60,564 nt of DNA from Pirellulales bacterium (GCA_016928165.1 JAFGLH010000118.1:1-60564), one strand, 5' to 3'. Positions 36,264 through 44,720 are shown, counted from the stretch's first letter. The notes: generated by a model from the sequence alone, not told the origin. Numbers and translations are program-made.

Positions 36264-36721
36264 TTCCGGTACTCTTTTATCTGTTCCCGGACGTATTTGA
36301 AAAACGCTTCCTTGTCGCCGGCTTTCGTCCAGATTTCTTCCATGTTTTTGAATTCGGCGACCTTGCCGTCTTTCACCTTGGCCGCGATCAGCGAAGGTCC
36401 GCCGACCTTGTAGCTCTTCGCCAAAGCGGCGTTTTTCTCGTCTTGGAAGTCGATGAAGTGGAACTCGACCGTCCCTTTTTTCAATTCATCGGCGAAACCG
36501 CCGGCGACGGCCTCCTCGGCGTATCCGCCCATTTTCCGACAGGTCGGACAACGCTTCGTGCGGTGAAAATACATCACCACGACCCGATCGGCCGGCGCAG
36601 CGGCGGGCTTTTCGGCGGGTTGTTCGGCCGGCTTTTCAGACTTCTCAGTCTCGCCGCCGTATAACGAAGCCACACATGAAAACGCCACAAAAACATACAA
36701 TAAACGTCTGACATTACTCAT
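36260..36721 (-). CDS. arsF: ArsF-family thioredoxin-like protein, exported
   Basis: This protein of 153 residues begins with a signal peptide or anchor (LLYVFVAFSCVASLYGG) and a Glu/Pro/Ala/Lys linker (EKPAEQPAEKPAAAP). The thioredoxin-like domain carries YFHRTKRCPTCRKMGGYAEE, a CPTC active site. It fits the ArsF family, described with ArsE as a nitroaryl-arsenical nitroreductase component in Shewanella. Four-nucleotide overlaps on both sides place it in one translational unit. The biochemistry here is inferred from family and order only. Confidence 0.75.
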   Translation of the reverse strand: MSNVRRLLYVFVAFSCVASLYGGETEKSEKPAEQPAEKPAAAPADRVVVMYFHRTKRCPTCRKMGGYAEEAVAGGFADELKKGTVEFHFIDFQDEKNAALAKSYKVGGPSLIAAKVKDGKVAEFKNMEEIWTKAGDKEAFFKYVREQIKEYRK

Positions 36722-37311
36722 GGCTCATCGCCTCCGAATTCAGGAAACGCCGGTTCGCCCGGCAAGGGAATCTTAGGTGTCGCGGGGGGATTCAATACGT
36801 TTTCAATCCCCTTTCGGATATACTCGTCAAGCGCCGAGGGGTCGCTGGTGGATAGGGCCATTACGCGGTCGAGTCGCTCCCAATGCTCGATTTCCCCGTC
36901 CTTCATTTTCGCCACCACGACGACGGGCACGTGAACCTCGAACTTCGTTTTCAGTTCCGCGCCGCTCGGCTTATTGTAGTTGATCACCTTCCAGACCAGC
37001 GAACCGTTTCGCAATCGGTCGCCGTAATCATTCTCCACCACGGCGCGGGCCTTCGATTCGATCAATCGGCAGGTCGGACAAGGCTCGCCGTGAAACATGT
37101 AGACGACTAGTTCGGCGTCCGACGTATCGGTTTCTTTTGCGACGACCGGGCCGCCTTGGTTGCGCAGCGCCCGAAGCTCATCGACAATCGCGGCCAACTG
37201 CGGTTCGAGCCGTTCGGCGGCCCGATCGTCAAGCCATCGAGCGATCAACACCACAATCGCCGCCGAAAAAAAGGAAATCAGGCACACGCCCAAGGCTTTT
37301 TTAAGTTCCAT
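36718..37311 (-). CDS. Membrane-anchored thioredoxin-like protein, possible ArsE counterpart
   Basis: About 197 residues. One N-terminal membrane helix (ALGVCLISFFSAAIVVLIAR) is followed by a short helical region and a thioredoxin-like domain with VYMFHGEPCPTCRLIESKAR (CPTC). It then has VHVPVVVVAKMKDGEIEHWE and a Pro-rich tail. It is a paralogue of the next gene. The ATG at 37311 follows AAGGAG at 8 nt. The longer open frame upstream runs through the CCCCTCTCC repeat and is rejected. Assignment as ArsE is a guess from operon order. Confidence 0.7.
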   Translation of the reverse strand: MELKKALGVCLISFFSAAIVVLIARWLDDRAAERLEPQLAAIVDELRALRNQGGPVVAKETDTSDAELVVYMFHGEPCPTCRLIESKARAVVENDYGDRLRNGSLVWKVINYNKPSGAELKTKFEVHVPVVVVAKMKDGEIEHWERLDRVMALSTSDPSALDEYIRKGIENVLNPPATPKIPLPGEPAFPEFGGDEP

Positions 37312-37321
37312 TGCGATACTC

Positions 37322-37481
37322 CTTGAAAATCTCCCCTCTCCATTTGGGAGAGGGGACGGGGGTGAGGGCGGTTGGTATTGCATCAAATACAACCAATGAT
37401 GTCCTGCCGTGCAGCCCTCAGCCTAACCTTCCCTGAAAAGGAGAAGGAGAAGGGACTGATTTTTCATTTCAAAACATGCTC
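37322..37481. mobile_element. Degenerate composite family A element, copy 4
   Basis: The right end ATTTCAAAACATGCTC matches copies 1-3 and is followed by TTA (37482-37484). The left half matches copy 3 from TTGAAAATCTCCCCTCTCC on, but its outer tip is lost. The Shine-Dalgarno of the gene starting at 37311 lies there. The interior also holds GGGGGTGAGGGCGGTTGGT and a GGAGAAGGAGAAGGGACTGA segment. The TTA is the stop codon of the thioredoxin gene. Confidence 0.65.
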
Positions 37482-37715
37482 TTATTCAATCAACTTCCTG
37501 ATCTCTTCCGGCGGCGGGACTTTGCCCACCACTTTCACCTCGCCGTCGACGGCCAGCGCGGGCGTCATCATCACGCCGAATCCGGCGATGACGTTGATGT
37601 CCTCGATCTTCTCGACCGTCGCCTCGATGCCCGCCAGCGCGACGGCCGCCTTGGCGTTCTGTTTCAGCTTGTCGCATTTCGCGCAGCCGGTTCCCAATAC
37701 TTGTATCAGTTTCAT
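37482..37715 (-). CDS. Small thioredoxin family protein (redox-active disulfide type)
   Basis: The 77-residue protein MKLIQVLGTGCAKCDKLKQN and onward has a GTGCAKC active site and the cis-Pro segment VMMTPALAVDGEV. This is the size and pattern of the Thioredoxin_3 family, often found with ArsP-type permeases. The ATG at 37715 has GGAG at 8 nt. Its stop TAA coincides with the TTA flank of a family A element. Downstream spacing to the next operon gene is 170 nt, all repeat. Confidence 0.88.
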   Translation of the reverse strand: MKLIQVLGTGCAKCDKLKQNAKAAVALAGIEATVEKIEDINVIAGFGVMMTPALAVDGEVKVVGKVPPPEEIRKLIE

Positions 37716-37735
37716 TCGATATTCTCCATTTTCCA

Positions 37736-39061
37736 TTATGCGAAAAACAATCCGAACATCAGCCCGGCGATGGTGCTCATCAATACGGTCAATAATAATA
37801 CGAAAACGGCGGTTTTTCTGAAACCGATCACGCTGTAAATCACGGCGATGCTGGGCAACGAAAGGGCCGGACCGGCCAGCAGCAGCGCGAGCATCGGCCC
37901 GCGCGCCATGCCCAAGCCCCGCAACGCATCGAGGATCGGAATCTCGGTCAGCGTGGCGAAGTACCACATCGCGCCGATCATCGAGGCGATCAGGTTGGAT
38001 ATGATCCCGTTGTCGCCGACCCAGCCGGCGACGATTCGCTCGGGTATCAACGCCCCGACGAATCCGGTGGCCAGCACTCCGCCGAACAGCAGCGGAATGA
38101 TCGACTTCGAAAAGCTCCAAGTCTGGCCCATCCATTCGCCGAGTTCGGCCCGGTCGAACCAAGCGAACGCCATCGCCAGCACGGCCAGGAAACACGCGCC
38201 GGCGAACCACCAGCGATGATGAAACACCCAGGCGGCCCAGTGATAATTTTCCGGCGTATGGTCGGTTTCGGCCAGAATGTCCCCAGCGGGGAGCTTGATT
38301 TTATCACCTTTCTTCACATCGCCCGACGGCTCTTCGAGCTGCACGAGCAACGTCTCGGCGCTGCGTTGCAGGACGGTGACGTGAAGGTGACGGCCGTCTT
38401 TCGTATCGATGATCGTCTGGCTCGGGTTGGCCCAATCGCTGAAAACCAAGAAAATAATCATGCAGACGAAAAAGAGCGCTGTCTGCCACAATCGCCGCTT
38501 TGGCTTCGGCGGATCGGGCAGGGCCATTACGGCGGCCGTCCGGGCGGCGTCCTCCTTGCGGAAAATCACCGCCATCAGCAGCCCGATAATGACCGCGAAC
38601 AGAACCGAGCCGACGATCCGCGCGACGCCCAACTCATAGCCCAAAACCCGGGCGGTGAGGAATATCGCCATCACGTTGATCGCCGGGCCGGAATAGAGAA
38701 ACGCCGACGCCGGCCCGAGGCCCGCCCCGACCCGATATATCCCGGCGAACATCGGCAGCACGCTGCACGAGCAGACGGCCAGCACCGTGCCGGACGTGGA
38801 CGCGACGCTGTAGGCCTCGACCTTGTTGGCCTTCGGCCCCAGGTGGCGCAGCACGGCCTCCTTCGAGAAAAACACGGCGATGGCCCCGGCAATGAACATC
38901 GCCGGCACGACGCAGGCCAGCGTGTGATAGCGGACGTACCACTGGAGCATGAAGAGCGCCTCCATGACGGCGCCCTCGATCTTCGGGCTGGCGAAATTCA
39001 GAAAATACGCCAGCAAAAACACAGCGACCAAAGCGAAAAATATCCACAGTTCCCGTTTCAT
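37736..39061 (-). CDS. COG0701/ArsP-type permease
   Basis: The permease of 441 residues is built of two 4-5 helix halves separated by a soluble loop (residues about 215-275). The first half is ALVAVFLLAYFLNFASP to ARIVGSVLFAVIIGLLMAV, with the signature TSGTVLAVCSCSVLPMFAGI. The second half ends SIIPLLFGGVLATGFVGALI, MIGAMWYFATLTEIPILDAL and a final helix. It matches the permease family that includes ArsP, an exporter of trivalent organoarsenicals. Start ATG 39061 overlaps the arsR stop (ATGA), showing coupling. The CSCS cysteines could bind arsenic, but this is inference. Confidence 0.85.
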   Translation of the reverse strand: MKRELWIFFALVAVFLLAYFLNFASPKIEGAVMEALFMLQWYVRYHTLACVVPAMFIAGAIAVFFSKEAVLRHLGPKANKVEAYSVASTSGTVLAVCSCSVLPMFAGIYRVGAGLGPASAFLYSGPAINVMAIFLTARVLGYELGVARIVGSVLFAVIIGLLMAVIFRKEDAARTAAVMALPDPPKPKRRLWQTALFFVCMIIFLVFSDWANPSQTIIDTKDGRHLHVTVLQRSAETLLVQLEEPSGDVKKGDKIKLPAGDILAETDHTPENYHWAAWVFHHRWWFAGACFLAVLAMAFAWFDRAELGEWMGQTWSFSKSIIPLLFGGVLATGFVGALIPERIVAGWVGDNGIISNLIASMIGAMWYFATLTEIPILDALRGLGMARGPMLALLLAGPALSLPSIAVIYSVIGFRKTAVFVLLLTVLMSTIAGLMFGLFFA

Positions 39062-39390
39062 CTGCCGCATCCCGCCAGTTTCATTCTTTCCCGAACGTCT
39101 CGCTCCAGGACCGCCTCGACGCAATTAAAGAAGTTCAGCACACATTTCATCCGCAGACTGTAGTGAATTTCAGTTCCGTGACGTTCGTCCTCGACGATGC
39201 CCGCTTGTTTGAGAACCGACAGGTGGCGGGAAACGGTCGACATGTCGTCGCCGACCATTTCGGTCAATTCACAAACGCATCGCGGTCCGTTTTGCGCCAA
39301 GTGATCAACCAAAAACAATCTGGTGGGATGGGCCATCGCCTTGATGATTTTCGCCCGGGCCTCGAATTGCGCTCGTATTTTTGGGTTCAT
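39058..39390 (-). CDS. arsR: ArsR/SmtB-family metalloregulator
   Basis: The winged-helix repressor has 110 residues. IKAMAHPTRLFLVDHLAQNG leads to CVCELTEMV at the start of the DNA-binding helices, and DMSTVSRHLSVLKQAGIVED is the recognition region. The wing follows as RHGTEIHYSLR. The Cys-Val-Cys at helix alpha-3 is the As(III)/metal site of classical ArsR. It is the first gene of the operon, with a promoter and inverted repeat at 39628-39664, so autorepression relieved by arsenical is expected. Confidence 0.93.
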   Translation of the reverse strand: MNPKIRAQFEARAKIIKAMAHPTRLFLVDHLAQNGPRCVCELTEMVGDDMSTVSRHLSVLKQAGIVEDERHGTEIHYSLRMKCVLNFFNCVEAVLERDVRERMKLAGCGR

Positions 39391-39444
39391 TTCAAGCCTT
39401 GATGAATATCCAGCCGTTTAGCGGCCGTCGCGCCGACGGCCCAT

Positions 39445-39477
39445 TGTTGGGGCGGCAGTTAAACTGCCACCCCAAAC
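39445..39477. repeat. Family B palindrome in the arsR leader
   Basis: TTGTTGGGGCGGCAGTT-A-AACTGCCACCCCAAACA lies between the predicted promoter and the arsR start. It would therefore be transcribed as a hairpin in the leader mRNA. Confidence 0.85.
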
Positions 39478-39627
39478 AGAAGTTCGTTGGTTTTTTGCCG
39501 TCGCGCCAGCGGCCGCTAATCATAGGTGCATACAACCAGTTTTGGCGCCGCTGAAATTTACAACTACCGACCCTGTTTCTGCAAAATGTTCCCCGCTTGA
39601 TCCCTAACGACATCAATCGGCCGCTTA

Positions 39628-39664
39628 TATTTGTAAATTTAGCCAATTATGCAAATAATGTCAA
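39628..39664 (-). promoter_or_regulatory. Sigma-70-type promoter and ArsR-like operator of the ars operon
   Basis: On the minus strand TTGACA (39659-39664) and TAAATT (39636-39641) are separated by exactly 17 nt. An inverted repeat TATTTG-N18-CAAATA (39628-39657) spans the -10 box and the spacer, the usual place of an ArsR operator. The region is locally very AT-rich in a GC-rich genome. It is about 245 nt upstream of arsR. Confidence 0.6.
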
Positions 39665-39703
39665 GCGGAATCGTTCAGCGGTGTTTTCGGGGGTGGAACC
39701 GCT

Positions 39704-40300
39704 TTATGCCCAGCGATCTTCCGGGCGGTTGATGATCTCGCTGAGCACGATCGCCTGGCGTACGGAAGCGGCATTGGAAAGAATGGCGGCCAGACCGGCG
39801 GCGAACGTGGCGGGGACTTCGACGGCGGCCGCGGGAGCAGGCTCCGGCTGCTCGATCGCCGGCGTCTTCAGATCGCCCAACTGGTGATCGAACACCTGAT
39901 GGGCGTGTTGGACGAATTGCTCGTCGGCCAGGGCCACGTCGCGGCCGAGTTGGGCAGCGCGGCGCGACAACTTCTCGGGCTCGACATGTTTTTTCACGTG
40001 CTCGCCGACGCTGACGGCAACGGGCGCCGCCTCGATCGCTTCGACCACGACGGGCGGCTCTACCGGCGCCGGCCGTCGGCGGGCCGGCGGTTTTTCTTCG
40101 ACTTCCCGCTGTCCGAGCACGCGGCGCATGAAGGTCTCGATCTCGTCGGCCACCTCTTGGTTTATTGGCCGGGGGCGTTGGGGTTGTTGCCCGCCGCCGG
40201 GCGGCTGCGGCTGTTTCAGCTTCGCCAGCAATTGGCCGATCACAGGCACGACGACAAACAACAGCATCAGGATTACGTAGACGAGGTCGTCCATTCCCAT
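39704..40300 (-). CDS. Unknown membrane-anchored Pro/Ala-rich protein in the NfeD-FloA operon
   Basis: About 198 residues. One N-terminal membrane helix (DDLVYVILMLLFVVVPVIGQ) is followed by a charged, proline-rich cytoplasmic region (KQPQPPGGGQQPQRPRPINQ, PPARRRPAPVEPPVVV). A C-terminal helix (VRQAIVLSEIINRPEDRWA) resembles the tail often seen in planctomycete proteins downstream of floA. The ATG at 40300 or 40294 starts it. It lies 96 nt after floA. A role in membrane-domain organisation is guessed from linkage only. Confidence 0.7.
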   Translation of the reverse strand: MGMDDLVYVILMLLFVVVPVIGQLLAKLKQPQPPGGGQQPQRPRPINQEVADEIETFMRRVLGQREVEEKPPARRRPAPVEPPVVVEAIEAAPVAVSVGEHVKKHVEPEKLSRRAAQLGRDVALADEQFVQHAHQVFDHQLGDLKTPAIEQPEPAPAAAVEVPATFAAGLAAILSNAASVRQAIVLSEIINRPEDRWA

Positions 40301-40395
40301 GGCAAATAGGGGGCGAAATGCTGTGATGTAGTTTTTGGTAATTTCTCGCCGGGGTGGCACTGGCGAGACGCCGGCGCCACCCAGCCGACACCCGC

Positions 40396-41466
40396 TTAGC
40401 CCGTGTTGCTCGTTTTCCTGCCGGTGGCGGTCATTCCGGTCTTGGCGATCGACGACCGCATGTCGGTGTCTGCCTGAATGTTGCGTAGTTTATAGTAGTC
40501 CATCAGGCCGAGCTTGCCAGTGCGGAACGCCTGCGAGATGGCCTTGGGCACCTCGGCCTCGGCCTCCAGGACCTTGGCCCTGTTTTGCTCGATCTGAGCG
40601 ATCATTTCCTGTTCCTCGGCCACAGCCATGGCGCGTCGTCCCTCGGCCTTCGCCTGGGCGACGCGCATGTCGGCCTCGGCCTGATCCGCCTGCAGCCGGG
40701 CGCCGATGTTGTCGCCCACGTCCACGTCGGCGATGTCGATCGAGACGATCTCGAAGGCGGTCTGCGAATCGAGCCGGCGGGAGAGCACGGTCTTCGAGAT
40801 GCGATCGGGGTTTTCCAGCACCTCAAGGTGCGACTTCGCCGAGCCGATGGCGCTGACGATGCCCTCGCCGACGCGGGCGATGATCGTCTCCTCGGTGGCC
40901 CCGCCGATCAACTGCCGCAGGTTGGCGCGGACTGTCACACGGGCGCGGACCTTGAGTTGAATGCCGTTCTGTGCGATGCCGTCGAGCGAATCCTTGCCGG
41001 CGCCTTTGTCGGGACAGTCGATGACCTTCGGATAGACGCTGGTCTGCACGGCTTCGAGCACGTTTCGCCCGGCCAGGTCAATGGCGGCGGCCAGCTTGAA
41101 ATCCAATTCGACGAGCTTCGCCTTGGCGGCGGCGATCAGCGCGCGGATCACCAAAGGCACGTTTCCGCCGGCGAGGTAGTGGGCCTCCAGCGCCTTGGAG
41201 GTCACTCCCTGCCGGTCGCCGATGCCCGCCTGAACCGCCATGATCTTGCTGCGGACGATCACCGCCGGACTGACCTTACGGAACGTCATGCCTAGCAGAT
41301 CCCAGATGCCAATGCCGGCGCCGGTGGTTACCGACTGGATCCAGAGGCGAAAGTATCGGGCGAAGATCGCCAGAAAGATAATCGCGAAGAACAGGCCGAT
41401 TACGACGGCGATGGTGATGGCGATGCGGTAATTTTCCGGACTGAGAAGTTGCGCCAGTAGCGACAT
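40396..41466 (-). CDS. floA: Flotillin-like protein FloA
   Basis: The 356-residue bacterial flotillin (UPF0365) has an N-terminal hydrophobic hairpin ([20 protein letters not shown]) and LRKV-like [21 protein letters not shown] band-7/PHB domain includes [20 protein letters not shown] and [21 protein letters not shown] helical Ala/Glu-rich region follows ([20 protein letters not shown]). FloA scaffolds functional membrane microdomains. It forms an operon with nfeD upstream, the standard arrangement, although a family B palindrome lies between the two. Confidence 0.95.
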   Translation of the reverse strand: MSLLAQLLSPENYRIAITIAVVIGLFFAIIFLAIFARYFRLWIQSVTTGAGIGIWDLLGMTFRKVSPAVIVRSKIMAVQAGIGDRQGVTSKALEAHYLAGGNVPLVIRALIAAAKAKLVELDFKLAAAIDLAGRNVLEAVQTSVYPKVIDCPDKGAGKDSLDGIAQNGIQLKVRARVTVRANLRQLIGGATEETIIARVGEGIVSAIGSAKSHLEVLENPDRISKTVLSRRLDSQTAFEIVSIDIADVDVGDNIGARLQADQAEADMRVAQAKAEGRRAMAVAEEQEMIAQIEQNRAKVLEAEAEVPKAISQAFRTGKLGLMDYYKLRNIQADTDMRSSIAKTGMTATGRKTSNTG

Positions 41467-41512
41467 GGTCGGCTCCGTGAATTGTAACGGCCGCAGGGAA
41501 TAGCATCCAATT

Positions 41513-41542
41513 GATGGGGTGGCAGATTAACTGCCGCCCCAA
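41513..41542. repeat. Family B palindrome between nfeD and floA
   Basis: TGGGGTGGCAGAT-TAACTGCCGCCCCA is an imperfect copy inside the operon, so these hairpins evidently do not always end transcription. Confidence 0.75.
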
Positions 41543-41590
41543 CGATGACTAGCATTCAGTATCATAAGATGTGCCATCGGCCCGGCATTG

Positions 41591-42151
41591 TCAATCCGGG
41601 GGTGCGTCGAACGGGTCGTCGTATGTCCGCAGGAGCGGATCGACCGGGGGGGCGTTGGACGGCCCCGCCTCCACCGGCCGGACCACCACCCGGTTGCCTT
41701 GTACCCGCACCACCAGGATCGGCTGGCCGATCTCGATAGGCATGCTCTCGCTAACCGCGCCGACCGTTTCTCCGTCGATAGTGATGACCCCGCTAAGGAG
41801 CATTTTGCTCTTCGCTCGGCCCGTGCGGCCGACAAGCCCCTTCAATCGCTCTTTTTCGGGGTCGTCGGGCAAGACGTCGTTTCCGCTGGGGGCCATGAGC
41901 AGAACTCGTTTCCCCATCCGGGTTTTCGGCCAGTATTTGAAGCCCAGCACGATCGCCGTCGGCAGAGCAAGCACTACCCCCAGCAGGCTGAGAAATCCTG
42001 CCAAAGGCCCTTGCATGAAGCCCATCACCACCGCCGCGATCAGCGACGAGGCGGCCAGGAACCCCAAAATGCCGGCCGACGGAAAAAAGACCTCCAACAA
42101 GGCCAAGCCGATTCCTAGAACCAGAAGCAATATGGCCCAAGTCCAGTACAT
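41591..42151 (-). CDS. NfeD family membrane protein
   Basis: The NfeD protein has 186 residues, with three or four N-terminal helices (WTWAILLLVLGIGLALLEVF, AGILGFLAASSLIAAVVMGF, FLSLLGVVLALPTAIVLGF). The C-terminal soluble OB-fold NfeD domain follows: LKGLVGRTGRAKSKMLLSG, GVITIDGETVGAVSESMPI, QPILVVRVQGNRVVVRPVE. NfeD partners FloA in membrane microdomains. It is the first gene of this operon; the last 20 residues are acidic and Pro-rich. Confidence 0.92.
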   Translation of the reverse strand: MYWTWAILLLVLGIGLALLEVFFPSAGILGFLAASSLIAAVVMGFMQGPLAGFLSLLGVVLALPTAIVLGFKYWPKTRMGKRVLLMAPSGNDVLPDDPEKERLKGLVGRTGRAKSKMLLSGVITIDGETVGAVSESMPIEIGQPILVVRVQGNRVVVRPVEAGPSNAPPVDPLLRTYDDPFDAPPD

Positions 42152-42301
42152 AGCAATTTAATGGATGGCGGGTAGCGTGAAGATATTTTACCTTACGTGT
42201 TGTCACCTGAATGAGTAGACGTATAGTATACCGTAACCAATGTTATAGTAGCTATTTGCACCAATTCGTGCAAGATAACGGCCGTCGCGGAAACCATTCT
42301 C

Positions 42302-42859
42302 ATGGCAAAGAAAGAGGCGAATCGCCGATCGGCCCACCCCCCTCGTGCAAAGGCCGCCATCGACTGGTCGGACGAGTTGGCCCGGCACGGGCGATGGCTG
42401 CGGACCGTGGTTGCCGCCCGATTGGGAGAGCCGCAGGCGATAGACGATGTGATGCAGGAGGTTTCGCTGGCGGCGGTCCGGCAACTGTCCCCGCTAAACA
42501 ATCCCGAGAAGGTGGCCCCCTGGTTGTACCGACTGGCTGTCAGACAGACGCTGCTCTACCGGCGCAAGCAGGGCCGCAGGAGGAAACTGATCGACCGATA
42601 CGCCCAGCGGCATCGTCCCGGCGAGGCTGACACTGGCCAGGCCGACCCGCTCGGCTGGTTGTTGAAAGAAGAACGTCACGCGCGCGTCCGCGAGGCCCTC
42701 TCGCGGCTCGCCCCGCGCGACGCCGAAATACTGATGCTCAAATACAACGAAGATTGGAGCTACCGCGCATTGGCCGAACACTTGGGCGTCAGCCTCAGCG
42801 CCGTCGAGGCCCGATTGCACCGGGCCAGGCAGCGGCTGCGGGCGGAGTTGACCGAATAA
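42302..42859 (+). CDS. ECF-type sigma-70 family RNA polymerase sigma factor
   Basis: The sigma factor has 185 residues. Region 2 is RTVVAARLGEPQAIDDVMQE and VSLAAVRQLS, PEKVAPWLYRLAVRQTLLYR. Region 4 is ALSRLAPRDAEILMLKYNED, WSYRALAEHLGVSLSAVEAR and LHRARQRLRAELTE. The gene is followed after 10 nt by a single-helix membrane protein that is the likely anti-sigma factor. The 150 nt upstream are AT-rich and divergent from nfeD, a good place for promoters of both genes. Confidence 0.93.
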   Translation: MAKKEANRRSAHPPRAKAAIDWSDELARHGRWLRTVVAARLGEPQAIDDVMQEVSLAAVRQLSPLNNPEKVAPWLYRLAVRQTLLYRRKQGRRRKLIDRYAQRHRPGEADTGQADPLGWLLKEERHARVREALSRLAPRDAEILMLKYNEDWSYRALAEHLGVSLSAVEARLHRARQRLRAELTE

Positions 42860-42869
42860 GGATCTTGCC

Positions 42870-43541
42870 ATGAACGAAAGCAACGAAAACAACCCGGCGG
42901 ACGGCGCCCGCTTCGACCGGCTCGTGGACGGACAGTTGAGCGAACAAGAGCGGCGCGACTTATTGGCCTCCCTGGACGACAAGCCGGGCGGCTGGCGGCA
43001 TTGCGCATTGGCCTTTCTCGAAGCGCAATGCTGGAAGCAAGCGTTCGGCGCGACGGCGCCGGAAAGCGAATCCGTCGCCGCATCGACCGTCGAGACGCAA
43101 CCTCGACCTTCGCCCTGGCCCGGCCGGGTCGCAACCGTGCTGGCGATGGCGGCCAGCTTCTTGTTGGCCCTCTGGGTGGGATGGCAAGTTCAACAGCATC
43201 GCGCCGGCCGCTTCGCCGAAGACGGCGGGGCAATCGCCGCACGAGACGGCATCGCCGCGCCCGAAAGTGCAACGCCGCAAAAACCGTGGCGAATGGTCAA
43301 CGTCAACGCGCCGGGCCGCTCGCTCGATCTGCCGGCGGTCGAACGCGATAAAATCGATAAGAACTGGCTGCAAAACGTGCCCCAGGCGATCCCGCAAAGG
43401 GTCCGCGAAGCGCTCGCACGCACGGGACACGACGTAAAACAACGCCGCGAACTAGTGCCGGTCTCGTTGGACGACGGACGGAAGCTGATCATGCCGGTCG
43501 ATCAGGTTGACGTGCACTACGTCGGCAACGGACCGTATTGA
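42870..43541 (+). CDS. Probable anti-sigma factor, single-pass membrane protein
   Basis: About 223 residues. A cytoplasmic N-terminus resembles short anti-sigma domains (FDRLVDGQLSEQERRDLLAS) with a Trp/Cys patch (GGWRHCALAFLEAQCWKQAF). One membrane helix (RVATVLAMAASFLLALWVGW) leads to a periplasmic domain of unknown fold ending RRELVPVSLDDGRKLIMPVD. There is no HxxxCxxC zinc motif. AAGGA lies before the ATG. The position right after the sigma gene supports the role. Confidence 0.75.
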   Translation: MNESNENNPADGARFDRLVDGQLSEQERRDLLASLDDKPGGWRHCALAFLEAQCWKQAFGATAPESESVAASTVETQPRPSPWPGRVATVLAMAASFLLALWVGWQVQQHRAGRFAEDGGAIAARDGIAAPESATPQKPWRMVNVNAPGRSLDLPAVERDKIDKNWLQNVPQAIPQRVREALARTGHDVKQRRELVPVSLDDGRKLIMPVDQVDVHYVGNGPY

Positions 43542-43550
43542 TTGCGGAAA

Positions 43551-43616
43551 GTTGGGGCGGCAGTTGTTCTGCCGCCCCCGGATACAAGGTTGCGGCAGTA
43601 CAACTGTCGCACCAAC
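43551..43616. repeat. Two tandem family B palindromes
   Basis: GTTGGGGCGGCAGTT-GTTCTGCCGCCCC (43551-43579) is followed by GGTTGCGGCAGTAC-AACTGTCGCACC (43588-43616). They fill most of the gap between the anti-sigma-like gene and the PDZ gene. Confidence 0.75.
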
Positions 43617-43655
43617 GATAGCTCCCATCCCCAATTTCGTGTAAAGGAGTATGAC

Positions 43656-44654
43656 ATGTTGCGAAGTGGTATGTTGTGCGTTGCGGCGCTGGCGTCGCTG
43701 GGCGCCGTCGCCGCGCGGGCGCAGACGCCGGACCAGGCCGACAAGCCGAAAGTCGCCGTGATGGTCGACCAACCGCAAATCAGCGAATACTGGCTGGGCA
43801 TCATGGCGGTGCCGGCGGACGAATTGCTGCGGAAACAGTTGAACCTGCCCGAAAACGAGGGCCTGATCGTCGCGGGGGTCTTCCCGGAAGGACCGGCGGC
43901 GAAGGCGGGAATCGTTCAACACGACGTCCTTTTGCGGTTCGGACAACGGCCGCTCGGCGATCTGGACGACCTGATCAAAGCGGTCGCGGACGCCGGCGAC
44001 ACCGCGCAAAAGGTCGAATTGATCCGCGGCGGAAAACGTCAGTCCGTCGAGGTCGCTCCGGCCAGGCGCCCCGCGGCTGAAAGACGCCAAACGACCCCGC
44101 CGAGCGAAGACGATTGGGCAATCGTACAACGGTGGTTCGAGAGCATGAAGCCGGGCGCCGGCGGCGGATTCGGCCGAACGCCGGTCCGCTTCCGTTTCTT
44201 CCATCCCGGCGCAATCGTCTCCGACGAAATGGTCCTCGCCAAGAAAATGCCGGCGAATCTCAGCATTGCGATCCGCAAAACGGGCGAGCAGCCCGCCCGG
44301 ATCGAGGTCCGCCGCGACGACGACAAATGGGAACTGACCGAGAAAGACCTGGACCAGTTGCCGGACGACGTCCGTCCCTTCGTCGAGCGGATGCTGGGCG
44401 GCAACGTGATGTGGAGCGGCGGGCTGCGGGCCTTCGACATGGTGCCGGACGTGATGGTCCCCGTTCCACCCGGCGCGCGGGGCCAGAACTTCACCATGCC
44501 CGCACCGCCGTCGGGACAGATGCCAGTTGCCCCGCTGCCAGACATGGAGCAACGTTTACAACGGCGCTTTGACGAGATGAACCGCCGCATGGACCGGATG
44601 ATTGAGATGATGGAGCAGATGTTGGGCGTCGAAGAACCGCCGGAGGAAGAATAA
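43656..44654 (+). CDS. Secreted PDZ-domain protein
   Basis: About 332 residues. A signal peptide (MLRSGMLCVAALASLGAVAA) is followed by a PDZ domain at about 45-130 (YWLGIMAVPADELLRKQLNL, GLIVAGVFPEGPAAKAGIVQ, HDVLLRFGQRPLGDLDDLIK), as in the C-terminal domains of DegP/HtrA. A second region of unknown fold comes next, then a Pro/Met-rich tail with a short coiled coil (RRFDEMNRRMDRMIEMMEQM). No protease domain is present, so it may bind peptides as a sensor or adaptor for the sigma/anti-sigma pair upstream. The ATG at 43656 follows AAAGGAG at 6 nt. Confidence 0.85.
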   Translation: MLRSGMLCVAALASLGAVAARAQTPDQADKPKVAVMVDQPQISEYWLGIMAVPADELLRKQLNLPENEGLIVAGVFPEGPAAKAGIVQHDVLLRFGQRPLGDLDDLIKAVADAGDTAQKVELIRGGKRQSVEVAPARRPAAERRQTTPPSEDDWAIVQRWFESMKPGAGGGFGRTPVRFRFFHPGAIVSDEMVLAKKMPANLSIAIRKTGEQPARIEVRRDDDKWELTEKDLDQLPDDVRPFVERMLGGNVMWSGGLRAFDMVPDVMVPVPPGARGQNFTMPAPPSGQMPVAPLPDMEQRLQRRFDEMNRRMDRMIEMMEQMLGVEEPPEEE

Positions 44655-44661
44655 TTGCGGT

Positions 44662-44720
44662 TCAAGGGACAGGCACATTTTTCGACCTTGAAAGGGCGAA
44701 AAAAGTGCCAGTCCCCGAGC
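44662..44720. repeat. Family C fragment
   Basis: GGGACAGGCACATTTTTCG-ACCTTGAAAGGGCGAAAAAAGTGCCAGTCCCC keeps the central hairpin of family C (1-90, 57888-58031) but lacks the GTAACCGTTCACGG ends. It lies just after the PDZ gene and may serve as its 3' hairpin. Confidence 0.7.

Noticed and set aside
37312-37392. N-terminal extension of the membrane-anchored thioredoxin-like protein (PPSPPSPLPNGEGRFS)
   Set aside because: It translates the CCCCTCTCC repeat, and a good Shine-Dalgarno precedes the ATG at 37311, so the extension is not coding.
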